DNA of 64,000 nt, taken from assembly GCA_021613335.1 (NCBI GenBank), contig JAJTWR010000159.1:1142001-1206000 (forward strand), read 5' to 3'. The notes beneath the pieces are model-generated. The model worked only from the letters and a program-made list of their open reading frames with translations, was not told the origin of the DNA and did not search any database. The stretch is from Whitmania pigra (taxonomy: Eukaryota > Annelida > Clitellata > Hirudinida > Haemopidae). The position numbers were made by a program, and so were the translations under genes. Positions within the stretch are counted from its first letter, which is position 1. Each line of letters begins with the position of its first letter. Of this stretch, positions 35,501-47,325 are shown piece by piece.

Positions 35501-38500
35501 TGATGTAAATGCGACCTTTCTTGACTTTCAATTTTGAAATTTTACCACCGTTGCCTCGAGAAATGCTGTTCGTGTCAAAAAGACTCCTCAAGTTGAGATT
35601 GTCTCTGATGACTAAAGAATATCTTTAATAATAAGGTACACAAGTTATCAAACAATTAATGTATTAATCAACAATTATGCTAATGAAATAAACATGACTC
35701 ACTCGTTGTTTAGCAGTGAACGGCCTTCAATCACTTGGAGTGATTGCAGGAACATGAGAGATGTTAGTCCAAATGACGCAGACACATGGACAAAACCAGT
35801 TACAATTCGTAAATCTGACATCAACTTTTTCAAATGCAATTCACCATTTTTAGAAGCTGTAATTATTTTATTAATTTCCATTTAAAAAACCATTTGTGCA
35901 ATCATGAATTTGAGAAAATTTATGAAGAATTTCAATGGATTTTTCTTCATTGGTTTAGTATGTCTGATAATTTTCATGATTCTTCAAAGAATTTAAGTTT
36001 TATAAGATTTTAGATATGTAAATGTTTTTATTGTTATTATTGCCCTTCTTTTCTTTTGTTAAATCTTAAGCAATCAATCTCAGGCATAAGATATGAAAAA
36101 ATGAGCAGTACTTGACAGCTTTATTTAGTTACGAGAATGAATTAGTCATGCTCATTTAACTAGTAATATTAACTAAATTGAGTAAACTAGTAATATTAAA
36201 TAAATTGAGTAAAGTCTGTAATATCAATTAAGTGATTGAATATGTTGACAAATTAATCACCATCATTAAAGTGGATCTGTAGATTGCCCTTGAGGATGTT
36301 GCATCCTTCAAAATGAGTGGCACTTTGAATGTTGTCAATGAGAGAGATGTTGCATTCTTGAAAATAATAAATCTTTTATATGTAACAAGAACATCATTGA
36401 TGCCAATGTATTTTGATGATTTTGTTTACATCACATGCTTATATTTTCAATTGATATTTCTAATTAAAACAAAAATTGAATTGGATAATCCTATCATAAT
36501 GACAATTATTGCTTCAATTTATGAATGACCAGACATTCCGAAATATGTTTCCATGCAATAAAACCTGAAATGAGAAGGCCAGATGAGGAAATGATGATCA
36601 TTCTTAAATTTGAAAATTATGAATGGAAATTGTTTAATTTTCTAGAATTATATTCAGGAATTGATGTAATACAAACCTCTCCAACATCTCTCAATTGTGC
36701 ATGGCCTGCATTCACCGTCGGCTTCATCTTCCTCATAGTTTGGTGGGCATCCCAAGATGCATCTGCCATTAAAGGCTTTCCATTTCCCTTTTGGATGAAG
36801 TGAAGTACACATTCCCTTCGTGTAGCACAAGTGTCCCAACTTGAAATGAATATTTAAGAGACTGGTGATCGTACAAATTTTTAAACTTGGAATATTAGTA
36901 GTTTAACTACACAATAAGAAACTATGAAGCATTGAATTTGAGAATAGATTATTCATTTTCAAAATTATTTTCTATTAATTATCTCATTACAAACCGAATA
37001 CGTCTCGTTAGGACATCGGGAATCACAATAAGCGAGATGCCGAAAATTCTTGCAGGCAAAACATTGGCTCCTCCCTGGACCCCAGCATCCAGTCAAACAT
37101 TCAAAGTTGCAACACTGAAATGTCTTCACCTTCTCATTAAAATAGCATCCTTCGTCACTGCAATTTCCTGGACATGCTACTTAAAAATCATTTGCATCAT
37201 TATATTTATATCAATCACGTTGATTATTGATGTATTATCTGAGTAAAATATGTTATTAGTTGAAGGTGACCTAAAAATGGATAAGTATTACCGGACTGGC
37301 AATGGAAGTTATTCCAGCATAGAGATCTACTCTGACGTGAATCAACTCTTTTGAGTGGGCATGGTTCTCCTGATACGACATCTTTGGATGGACATGCATC
37401 ATCACACTGCACGACATTGCTGTGTAACGCTTGATTTCTGATCACACCTGCAAACAAAATCTTGAATTCAAGAATTTGGTTTGAATTTCAAAACTTTAAC
37501 TGGACAAATATATAAAACAGTAGTTTTTAATATGCTCTGATGTCAAGGTATTGTGAAATCAAATATGTGTATTTTTATATAATCTAATGCATTCATTACA
37601 TTCTTCCTGTTGGTATTTGTGTTTTATTTAAAAAAAAAGAAATGTAGTACCCACAAGCGACAAACTTTGACTTTACCTCGATAAAAATAGTTTCTTTTCA
37701 ATCTCCGAATAGAATTAACAGATCTGAGATCTTTGAATCCTTTTAATTCTTTGGAGAAATAGTTGCCTATTAATTGATTGGCTCCAATAATGGCTGACCA
37801 GTTGATTGAGTTCACATAACAAAGATTTGGGGTGCCTTCTATGTATAAGAAGCCTCCAACAATTTTTCTTAGGTTTATCTATAAGTTAGATTTGTTTTAA
37901 AGCAAAGAATTCATTGTTGAAATTATTGACGTAAGTACCAAATTTTATTAATATTTCAACAAACTTACCAGTCCAATGTTTTCCAAATGAGGTACATTGA
38001 ACAGAATGAAAGAATAACCAACAAACAACTTCTCTCCTCTGATAATTCTCAGTTGCGGGAAAATAGTGGTTAAATTGTGAAGGTTGGAAATCGATGACAA
38101 CGCCAAGTAATCCGTAATTTCACTGAAAATGTGTCAGTGATTTCAGATATCATATAATTATATATAAATATATTCCCAAATATTATGAACGTTTCAGTGC
38201 TGTGTAAATCACAGATTGGGGCGTCTTAGAGAAGAGAGTTATTGTGAACTTAAATTATGGTGTCTGTTTTTTTCTTATCTGAACGCAACTATAAACTGTT
38301 TATTTAATTTTCGATCTTCGGACTTAATAAAGAACGAAACAAATCTGTACAAGAGCTAGAATAGCCAATTATTTTATAGTTTACAAACTTGGATCCTAAA
38401 TCCTAAACTCTTACAACGTTCAGTATTCTCCTGTAATTAAAAGAGATGGTATTAACAATAGTTATCCTATAATTAAATTAGACAGTATTAATATTAACAA

Positions 38501-38932
38501 TAAGTGCTTTTGCAATTCATTTGAAATCAAGTGGAAATTTTGTTTTAGCGGTTAGCTTGAAGGAGTCACCTATTTATTACTAAAATTTTAGACTTTACGA
38601 TTCCACGTTATAGCTTTTAGACTCCCAGAATCTAAATTAAATTGAGAAATAACCCGGGAGAGACATTTTGTTGGCATGGGGGAATCGACCCACCTGACAT
38701 CAGACTAGGCACAAAAAAAGTTTTAATGATAGATTTGATTACTTTTTATATTTTAATATTGACAACGAAATATAAAAAATTACGAATACCAACACAAGAT
38801 TTGGAAAGGACACATTGGAATAATTCAACCAATTCAAATTGGAGAACATGACAGAGCCCACGATGACATCTGCATTGAAAGCTTTATGAATGACACCTTG
38901 ACGTCCTCGTAACACTATGTCCCCTCTGAAAA
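29591..38932 (-). CDS. Insulin/IGF-receptor family tyrosine kinase (5' end incomplete)
   Basis: Twenty-eight exons in phase: 38932-38794, 38122-37972, 37878-37677, 37447-37292, 37176-36995, 36839-36677, 36356-36261, 35856-35703, 35622-35455, 35351-35281, 35021-34895, 34767-34717, 34643-34411, 34264-34094, 34017-33660, 33349-33253, 33048-32967, 32871-32633, 32524-32347, 32273-32159, 32101-32058, 31987-31857, 31713-31649, 31557-31443, 30831-30657, 30429-30288, 30186-30052, 29726-29591. Order: L1 domain ([14 protein letters not shown]), furin-like Cys-rich region, L2 ([17 protein letters not shown]), three FN3 modules with an acidic insert holding CCKC, one TM helix (32159-32273), juxtamembrane NTNY, and kinase. 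Glycine loop GKGQFGSVY, lysine in [16 protein letters not shown] and RWMAPE are present, so catalysis is plausible. Activation-loop tyrosines and a furin site are absent. Signal-peptide exon(s) not found. Start of the exon at 30831 is the least certain boundary. Confidence 0.9.
38654..38720. mobile_element. CAGGGACGTCATTT-family MITE fragment
   Basis: A partial, diverged copy with the blocks 'ttggcatgggggaa', 'acctgacatcagacta' and 'gcacaaaaaaag', in an intron of the insulin-receptor gene. Confidence 0.5.
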
Positions 38933-40760
38933 CTGAGTTCTTATATTTAAAATATACTTCATCAAAACAAATATATTTAATTTAAAAAGATTTGTCAGCT
39001 ATTTATTATTCGCTTGAAAGTTTAAATTCAGTGATAAATACGTATTGCAAGTGAAGCAAATATAAGTTCCCCTTAACTGCAAACCATACACTATATGAAA
39101 GTTTAAATTCAGTGATAAATACGTATTGCAAGTGAAGCAAATATAAGTTCCCCTTAACTGCAAACCATACACTATAGTATATATTATAATATCGTTTTTG
39201 GAAAGAGCACAAAACATCCTTGATGAAAAATGTAGGAATTAGGATAGTTTCAGGTCAAGATCGTTCGATTAAAATCTATTAAAATATTGCCAATATTTGT
39301 AGTTTCACTATTGCATTGCCGAAGACTATTCATTCAGAGAATAAATTAATGAAAATAACTCACAATTCTTTATTGGTATATTGTAATCTTTTCCTGAAGT
39401 AGTAATCCATATAAAGCATTCAAAATAAATCATTAAATTCGTTTTTGATATGATAGAACAAGACATCTTTTAAAATGTTTTTATATTTTTTCAAACTATT
39501 GTAGCATAATTATTGATATAATTAATGCGAAACTAGATTTGAAGTTCTTTGAAAGCAACAGCTTATTTAGGTTTAATTTTTTTAAAATTTATTCTATTTA
39601 TTGTTATAAATTATTATTTGGTTTTACAGGTGAGAGTATAAGCAAACTTAATAGTAACATGAATGAAAATAATGTCTTAAGAACTAATGTTATAAGAACC
39701 TTATAATATATGTAATTTGCGGGATTTTTCTCGAAAATGTGTTTTTACAGTTTCTGATGTAGATATATAGCAAACACAACAAATAGTACAAATGAAGATG
39801 AATAAACAAATGAAGTCGGCACTGAAGTATTAGATTTTACGTTCAATAAAACCGAAAATGTGTTTGACATAACAACATCTACCAAAAACTACGACCGAAA
39901 AGTAAGCCAAAGCTTAAAATACTTTAATGCTTTCATAGCATTTTCAGTTGGTTCCTATTGGCTGCGGACATACTATAGTCTATATACTTCATGTTGCTTT
40001 CAAATTCCATGTACTGAGAAATAAGGATGATTTAAAATGAAAAATAAGCCAAGGCAAGTTTATTTCTATAAATGGAAAAGTCTGTTAACAAAAATAATAG
40101 ATTTGTAAGAAAGTTCTTTGAGATTTATTGTCGTTCTTCCACTGCTGATCTACAGTCATAAGAAAATCTATCAAATTCTGTTTCAGTTGTAAATCACATT
40201 TTTTAATATTATAAATTTCTACTTCCTTCAAATTATAATTATTTATAAGGTTGTGCAGGAGGTTACCCTCAATTGCAAATAAATTGTACTGAATTGTTAT
40301 ATATATATATGAAATCGCTCTCCGCGAATAAGAAACCACAGACGTCTTTGTTGCATTAAGCTTTTTAAAACGCAACGCAAACTCTTTGTATAACAACATG
40401 CACTGTTATCAGCAGCCCATTCTTAGCTAAATTTTAATCCATTGACATCATAACAACGGTTCCAGACAAGTTTTAAATTTTAGCTTCTTTATTATCATTA
40501 AAAATAATTAATGCACAAAAATTGCATTATTCATTTGTATTAAGAAGGATAAAAATATTTTATTTAAGTTTTAATTAAAAATATCTTTAAATCACTTTTA
40601 ATGTGCTTCGCGGTTTCTTCGATATACCGTAGTATTTTTGAGTAGTTGTTGTGGTTTGCCGAATTTTTGTACCTGGTGGAACGGGGCAACTGTATGTTTG
40701 GCTTAATTCCCCGAAACTCAAAACAGAATAATAAACATAATCTTAACAGATTCGGTTGAG
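38933..40760. other. Region upstream of visible insulin-receptor exons; 5' exon(s) expected but not identified
   Basis: The receptor's signal peptide and start must be upstream of 38932 on the minus strand, but no convincing exon was found. The region holds a perfect 81-bp tandem duplication and otherwise AT-rich DNA, and it ends at the divergent JARID2-like gene. Confidence 0.45.
39015..39176. repeat. Perfect tandem duplication, 2 x 81 bp
   Basis: 39015-39095 and 39096-39176 are identical base for base. The unit is an exact multiple of three and stays open on the minus strand, so the frame reads through both copies (each containing GLQLRGTYICFTC). With no divergence it is a very recent duplication or an assembly artefact. 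Confidence 0.95.
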
Positions 40761-42671
40761 ATGAAACATTTTAATGCTCACTCTTCTAGACCATGTAAAG
40801 TCAGTTGTAATGATTCCAATAACGACGGTGCATCAAGTACGTTACATATCACAAGTGGGGATGAATCAACAGCTTCCAGCGAAGAACAAACAGACATTTT
40901 GGATTTTTTTGTTAAGGATAGGGATTGTGCTGTTGCTGAAACTTCAGTAATCAATTTATCAGATGACGAAGATGTAATTGAAAAAGGTTCAGACACAATT
41001 AGTAGCATGACTAACAAAAACAATTTTACAGTTAGAAGAAGAGGGAGACCTCGTAAACACCCAGTGTCAAACAGAAATTTGATTGCCAACAATAATGAAA
41101 ACCATTCTACTGTGATCGACTCGTGCGAATCCAACACGTTTGGTCGAACGAAGCCTAATTACAAATCTCTGTTACAAAACTTGAACCTCACAACAACTAG
41201 ATCATTAAACTGTGCCATAAAATTTGGAGAGCCTGTTGGCATACCAAAGGGGACGGAGAATAATGAAAAGAGATTCAAAAGAAATGAGGATAGCGATGTG
41301 GCTGTTCTGAACAGACCAAAACGTACGGCATACCAGAAGCAAAACACGTCTTGCAGCACCGATGAGGAGGTATAAAAAACATTTCAAAGATTTGTGTTGA
41401 TTGATATGGCATTCAACTTGCTTATTTCAGATTCAGTCATGATTTTAAAATACCATTTTAATTCCATTAATTTTCAATTTGGAATTTTTCTTGAAATTGA
41501 ATTAGAAAGATTTTGTTTATTGGCTTCCTACAGCTGTGCTGCTCGAGGAGATATGTAGTAAATTAGTTTTAGTTTGTTTATTTAATAGCATTAGTTTTAT
41601 AGCGTTTGTTTCACATTAATGAAATATTGAGAGCATTTTGTTGATACTTGTCATGCAGATCCTGCTTGGCATTATTAATTAGGTGCAATTATCCAGAACT
41701 TTTAAGTTTTCTTACATTAGGAAATTCAGTTCTTTGCTTTCTAAGCGATCTTGAAGTTCTGTTTGAACATATGCCACCATAGTCAAACTCTGATTTGTTG
41801 TCATTTATATAATTTCTTTTCAGAATGTGGACATGTCTTGGCAAGAGATGAGGGACCTTGAGAAGGCATTGGCAGCTTCCCTCAAAAATAAGAACAGTTT
41901 GTTAGACTCAAAGTAAACTGTTTAACTTATGAATTGCTTATCAGAAGTTATGTTAAATCATTGATTCCTCTGTTTAGTTTGTGAATAGAATTAGAATTAT
42001 TATAAAAATGTTTGAAAAAAGAGTGATTCACATGCAACACTCTGTTATGAGTTAATAATTTTCACATGCACATGTTGACATACAATTTGAATGTCAAATT
42101 TAATTTACCACAGTAATGGTGATGTCCTGGCACAGAGAAAGTTTGTGCAGTCTGTAAGCCTTCCAAAGAAGAGAGGAAGAAAACGCAAGGAGCCGAATAA
42201 CATCCTGGTGTGTGAGAAAGCATACACTGAAGATTTTATCAATTTCTTGTGTGTTCGACGTGAGTCCGCATGTTCTCTGATGTCTTTGAAGTGCGTCTTG
42301 AATGATTTAAGTAACAATTTATGCGATACATAACTAATGTGTCAATTATTTCATTTGAGATTGAACCCGAAGTGGAACGATTTCAATACTTCCATCACAA
42401 GATCATGAAATTTTTAAATTTTTTTAGTCATTGCTTTAAATAAATACCTCAATTATTTGAAATTATTTTAATCAGTTTGTGATTTTTCATCCTATTAAAA
42501 TTTGCTCATTTGCATTCAACAGCTTCCATCAGAAAACCCTCCTTACCATCGTCTAAGGACCTCCTCACGAATTCCGTCATCGCCCGATTGCCGCCAAATG
42601 ACGACAACTTTAACGTCGACAACTGCTCGGAACTTGTGTCAGAAAAACGGAAACAGATCCAGCCATGTTGA
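40761..42671 (+). CDS. JARID2-like protein: N-terminal PRC2-associated region only, 330 aa
   Basis: Four exons in phase: 40761-41369, 41824-41912, 42114-42259, 42523-42671. Residues 185-281 align with the extreme N-terminus of vertebrate JARID2: RPKR at 185-188, a ubiquitin-interacting-type helix (WQEMRDLEKALAASLK, about 207-223), AQRKFVQS (239-246), and TEDFINFLCVR (271-281). Ahead of this is a novel 184-residue extension with a SUMO-interaction-like SVINLSDDED (62-71) and an AT-hook RRRGRPRKH (92-100); a second AT-hook-like KKRGRKRK is at 251-258. The frame stops at 42669-42671. No JmjN, ARID, JmjC or zinc-finger exon was seen downstream on this strand. In vertebrates the corresponding region recruits and regulates PRC2; chromatin function here is inferred. 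A longer isoform using undetected exons remains possible. Confidence 0.72.
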
Positions 42672-43812
42672 CCAACGGCGAAGGAAATGTTGACGGAATT
42701 GAAGTTATTGATTTTAGCAAATAAGCTATTATATGCTGTGTTGTGTGGTGGAAACCGTATGTTTGTAGTTATGCTTGAAATGGAAGTAGGGTTGTAAAAC
42801 CTTTTTTTCTTTAGAGAATGCTGCTTGTCACAAACTTTTCAGGGTATTTCTTTTTCTAGTTTATTTTCGTTGAGACTTGTTCATAGGATTTTTTTACTTT
42901 TCAGTCGATGCATGAAATCCAAGTTCATGTGCTCAATGATTTTTTATTTTTTGAAGCGTGCATTCTCCTATTTAGTAATATCCTCATTGTTAAGTTACCA
43001 AAACATGGGACTATTTTTTCAGTTTGTAAATAATTTAATAATAAAAAGCTGCTCACTGAGGTTTACCAAGTAAGCCATGTGATCCACACAGTAATTGCAG
43101 CAAACATTATGAAAGAAAACATTATTTTGGCAAAAGCCTCAGCAAATTCATGAGATGTTAAATAAATAGATGCAAACACTGTCACGACAATGGTCAGACT
43201 CCCAATTGTACCGTAAACCGCTACTGCGTCCGGATGCCAATATTCATCTTCATATCTTGAACTTCAAGTATTTAAAAGTTTACTGTAATATTTGGGACTG
43301 GTTTAGTTACTTTTTTTGGTATACTCTTATACATGTAAGTACAAATTATATTTTATACGTTTATAGATTAAGCAATGTTCCACACCTTCCAGCATCTCTA
43401 AGGCTTAAGTTTGTCCTTGGTTTGTTGATCTCATGCGTCAAATTCAAAACGGCCTTGAATTTTATTTGAAATTGTGCAATGTTTGCTTAAACGGCTCGTG
43501 ATACATAAGAGTATTAGCTTACAAATACCTTACTTGAGGAATTGGATTGCTTTTAATATTAGCGAAGTGTAAAATTTTGAAAGCGAGTAGACAACGAAAT
43601 GCCATAAGACATCAATTTCCCAGTAGATTTATGGTTCAATTATTTTTGTAGGCTGCTATGGTGACGTAGACATAAACGTCAAAGTCACACTTATTTTAAA
43701 AAAAATTACTTCCTATTTTTTTATTTGCTTTCTTTTTTATGCCAATTCATACTCGCGTCAAATTTATATTCACGAATGACTTCACAAAAATCTGGTTCAT
43801 TATTTTACATTA
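42672..43812. other. 3' flank of JARID2-like gene; no further exon recognised
   Basis: Checked specifically for JmjN, ARID or JmjC sequence on the plus strand; none seen. Short frames (42825-43073, 43170-43469) are hydrophobic AT-rich runs without family resemblance. Confidence 0.45.
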
Positions 43813-44202
43813 GGTGTCATCCAAAAAAGACGCGGACAAAAATATTTTGTATAAATTTATTTTAATGAATAAGCAATTTCATTGTTCTAAGGAACAATCC
43901 GAGTGTAGCCGATCTGTTTCCAATAATCAATTTTCTTTGTCGTTGGTGATTAATTTAGTTCTATCATCTGAAGATCGTGACGAAAGTATTTGCCTTACTT
44001 TGAATCAAGCCTTTTTCGTGCTCGTTCCATAGTTTTCGAAATTTTTTGTTATGTAAATAAAAAAATATTGAAATAGTGCAAATAAAATTGTAAAAAAAAT
44101 AAGCTTGCAGTATCTAAAATTACTTAATTCTCCCTGCCCGCATTAGTCCGCTTTTGAAGGACCCCCTGCCCTACTTGCGGACATCTTTTATGGGTGACCC
44201 CT
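43813..44202. mobile_element. Tc1/mariner-type MITE
   Basis: Left end GGTGTCATCCAAAAAAGACG and reverse complement of right end AGGGGTCACCCATAAAAGAT are similar inverted repeats, both bounded by TA (43811-43812, 44203-44204). No transposase. Confidence 0.65.
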
Positions 44203-44344
44203 TAGTCAGTATCTAACACGGTTCGGTGGTTAGCTCATTATAGCATCATAGATCAACCAAAAATGAACAAAACAATTGCTTTATAAATTTTATATTCATC
44301 CTGCATCACATAAAATGCTTTCAATAATTTCTCATCGAAACGCT

Positions 44345-44892
44345 TCAAAACGTATCGATTATTTCTTTTCGGTAAAATCCATCATGAGATATCTTGGGGT
44401 CTGAACTCTTCGATCTGAAAGAGTAGTATAAGTTACTGCCTCTTTTCTTGTCAGCTGAAACTTCTTTGACGTTTTTCTTCTCAATGACTGACTGCGTAAT
44501 GATTGGCATTCCACTTTTGTTTCCTCCAGTTCGTGCTCTATTCTTTTTGACAGAGCGAAGCCTGCTGGAATCTGCTTCTTTCTTTGAAGTTTTGTTTGTT
44601 TTCAAATAATTCAAAGCTGTATATTTACTTACTGGTAAATTCAACTTTCAGATAAGCTGGTTCGCAGAATATTTACCTGTTGATGCGTTTTTTACCAAGA
44701 GCTTTTGCTGACCGATTGAAAATCCTTCCAGGACTTTTTGTCATTCCGTACTTCTCGGGAGCTTTCAAATAAACTGATACCACATGCATAGATCGGTTCG
44801 GCTTCTGAGCATTTTTTTGTAATCGAAAGTTTATTTTTTCTTAAGGTAACGTTAGCCTTCTCACTTTCTGATAACTCGGTTCCTCGACCCAT
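44345..44892 (-). CDS. Unrecognised basic, serine/lysine-rich small protein (exon structure unresolved)
   Basis: Two adjoining minus-strand frames in the same small locus. The 5' frame starts with a good ATG at 44892 (MGRGTELSESEKANVTL) and stays open about 66 codons. The 3' frame (about 44644-44345) encodes some 90 residues rich in K, S and R (SSRLRSVKKNRARTGGNKSG) and stops after IIDTF. Donor GTAAAT at about 44681 and several possible acceptors exist, but no combination I tried joins both frames without a stop, so an extra intron or frameshift is missing from my model. Composition suggests a nuclear or cytoskeletal protein, by inference only. Confidence 0.4.
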
Positions 44893-45480
44893 TGAAACAG
44901 AAAATGACTAAGCTAAATTGCGATTATATGCCAATATGTTCAAAACCGTGATTGGCTGAATCGATTTAATCTTGCAAATGAGTTCTAGGAAAGTGGTGCC
45001 CCAATGACCCGGCCATTCTTCCAACATAAGCTACGTAATTGACAAGTCCAACTTTTAGTCAATTTATATAATAGTGACTTTAGCAACAAATATAAGTTTA
45101 ACATTACAAAGGACACATCATAAGTTGAGCGTAAATTTATTATTCATTAATTCTAATTAACTTCTCTAGCAAAACCCTTATAAAAAGGAAGCAATCTTTA
45201 GCAGCATTTTAATGGATAGCCTTCAATTTAAGGAGCAAACATAACTTAACATTCAAAAAATGATTTAAGTTGGAAAGAATCATGACACATCCACTTCTAA
45301 CATAAGCTATGAAGAAATAATGCATTGGACAAACATGACAAGGTTTTATTAATATTAGCATTAATTGCAATTTTTAATCTATTTAATTTGAACATGATCC
45401 TAAAAATAGCATTGAAAACAATCTGTCATGCATAAACAATGCGAAACAAATACTACAAAGAAAATAAAAGCAATATTTAG

Positions 45481-46440
45481 TTACTTGGCAAACAAATTTT
45501 GAAATGCTATGTCATTCATGTTACAAAATCTTTTACTTACACCTGGACACAAATCATCAGAACAAGCACAACTGTGGGTTACATCATAAAGCAATTTGGG
45601 TTTTTCTGTTCTATTTTCAAATCGTGTAACACTTTCTACGTAGCAATTACTCACATCTTTCAAAGCTTGTTTTGGTCTTTTTGAATGAATGAACAATCTT
45701 TTCGGTTGCCCATTTTCATCACAATATGTTTTATTCAAATATTCTGTCTTGTTATAGAAGCCATACAAGTCATAATTATCTGAACACTTCACTACAGACA
45801 AAGTTGAAGTCCTATTTTGTTTGTTTAATTGTCTTCTACTACCAAAAGATTTCAGTTGGTCATTTCTTTGAAAGTGCACATTCTCATAAACAAGGTAGTC
45901 CAGATCTTTCTCTGAAGTCAGTGGACTTGTGCTGCTGAAATAAGTATTGGAAACCATGCTGTGATTAGAAGAATTTTTTTTGCATGGCATTTCATCCAAG
46001 CTAAAGCAAGGGTTGCTATGGACCAAGATGTTGTCAGTAATAATTTTGGTAATGGCATTTTCAAGGTCTGCAGCTTTGTTATGAACAATAACTCCTTGAT
46101 CCTTGGAAAAACTGGTCTGAATATTTCCCAAATCAATGTTTCCAACATAACTTGATGTTTTTGGAAGAATTGACTTCCTTGCTCCCCAAGTGGGACAAAC
46201 AAGGCAACCCCCAAAAAATGCTGCACTGATGATCAAGGAGCAAGCAACCACCATTGTGAAACCATTAACAACCGAAGACGATTCAAATGTATTTTCTATA
46301 CTCTTTAGTTCTGAATATTCTTTTGCTACTGATCCGATAAATTTATGAGAACCAGCCATACCGTGAAGAAAGTTACCGTCCGCATTGATAGAACCGACAA
46401 AACTAAACAATAAAGCGACAACAATTCTACGGGCTAGCAT
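45481..46440 (-). CDS. Single-exon secreted/type I membrane protein, unknown, 319 aa
   Basis: One uninterrupted frame from ATG at 46440 to stop at 45481. Residues 1-20 are a signal peptide (RRIVVALLFSFVGSINA). A short polar segment is followed by one strong hydrophobic helix at about residues 56-80 (NGFTMVVACSLIISAAFFGG). The remaining 230 residues are polar, rich in N, S and K, with at least five N-x-S/T sites, and end with a cysteine cluster (SCACSDDLCPG ... FCNMND). The lack of introns is unusual beside its neighbours. No family recognised. An earlier in-frame non-ATG codon exists at 46446 but ATG is preferred. Confidence 0.6.
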   Translation of the reverse strand: MLARRIVVALLFSFVGSINADGNFLHGMAGSHKFIGSVAKEYSELKSIENTFESSSVVNGFTMVVACSLIISAAFFGGCLVCPTWGARKSILPKTSSYVGNIDLGNIQTSFSKDQGVIVHNKAADLENAITKIITDNILVHSNPCFSLDEMPCKKNSSNHSMVSNTYFSSTSPLTSEKDLDYLVYENVHFQRNDQLKSFGSRRQLNKQNRTSTLSVVKCSDNYDLYGFYNKTEYLNKTYCDENGQPKRLFIHSKRPKQALKDVSNCYVESVTRFENRTEKPKLLYDVTHSCACSDDLCPGVSKRFCNMNDIAFQNLFAK

Positions 46441-47325
46441 AGTCAATAGTTAATTTGGAAACAAAATCAAACAAATTATATTTTATTTTAAGTTTCAGGT
46501 TAATGCACTTTGTTCCCACTTAATTCAAACCAGTAAAAGTTTCCGGTATAAATAACCCGCCATAAACATTCGAGGTAACATCAGGTGAAAGTTCTGTTTG
46601 CTTAAAATTTTATTTCAAACTCAGTCCTTGAAATATTTAATTTTTAACGTTAAAACGTTAAAATATAAATTTGATTATTTATTGTGATCAAGCTTAAACT
46701 GTGAATAGCAATTTCAGATTATTTCATAATTATTTATTGTTTATTCAAATGTATTCTTCTGTAATTAATTATTTGTATGACCTCTTAATTCGAAATCATC
46801 TTACTAACATAAGTTCTCTTCAATCATTACTTTTATAATATTTACGCTCAGGAACCTCAACAGCATGGGGTGGAGCACAAAAATTGTTTGTAAAAGAACA
46901 ATATGAATGTCGAACGTTTATTCAAAATGAATATTAGAAATGTAAAATATTCAAATAAAATAATTAATAATTAATTAAATTCCCGTTGCGTGGGAGGATC
47001 ACGTTGGCTATTTTAAATTCAATCTCTAAATTATGACACTTCATTAACAAAAAAGTCATCCATCAATAATTATCGTGCTGTTGTTTGGGAATCCATTTTA
47101 CCTGATAAATTTAAACTTTTTACACGCTGCTCAAAAAACGTACCACTTTTCCATCCTTGTTTATTTGAGACACAATTCTTATTAATTATTAATAAGACAT
47201 TAATTATTGCTATTGCATATAGGCTTGTGTATCCACAAATATTCTCATAAGGTGCTGCCTGCGTTTGTTGATAATTATTTGGAACGCGTTTCTCGGGAAT
47301 GTAACTTCAGCTTTTCCCATGGGGC
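46441..47325. other. Intergenic
   Basis: AT-rich 5' flank of the minus-strand single-exon gene; nothing recognised. Confidence 0.4.

Noticed and set aside
40085..40399. Minus-strand frame upstream of the insulin receptor with a phrase like NLFAIEGNLLHNLI
   Set aside because: Faintly resembles the L1-domain phrase V-I-E-G, but the L1 N-terminal strand is already encoded at 38794-38932, and the frame has no flanking splice logic.
44220..44262. tRNA-like start 'ggtggttagctcattatagc'
   Set aside because: No matching B box, acceptor stem or anticodon arm follows; not a tRNA gene.
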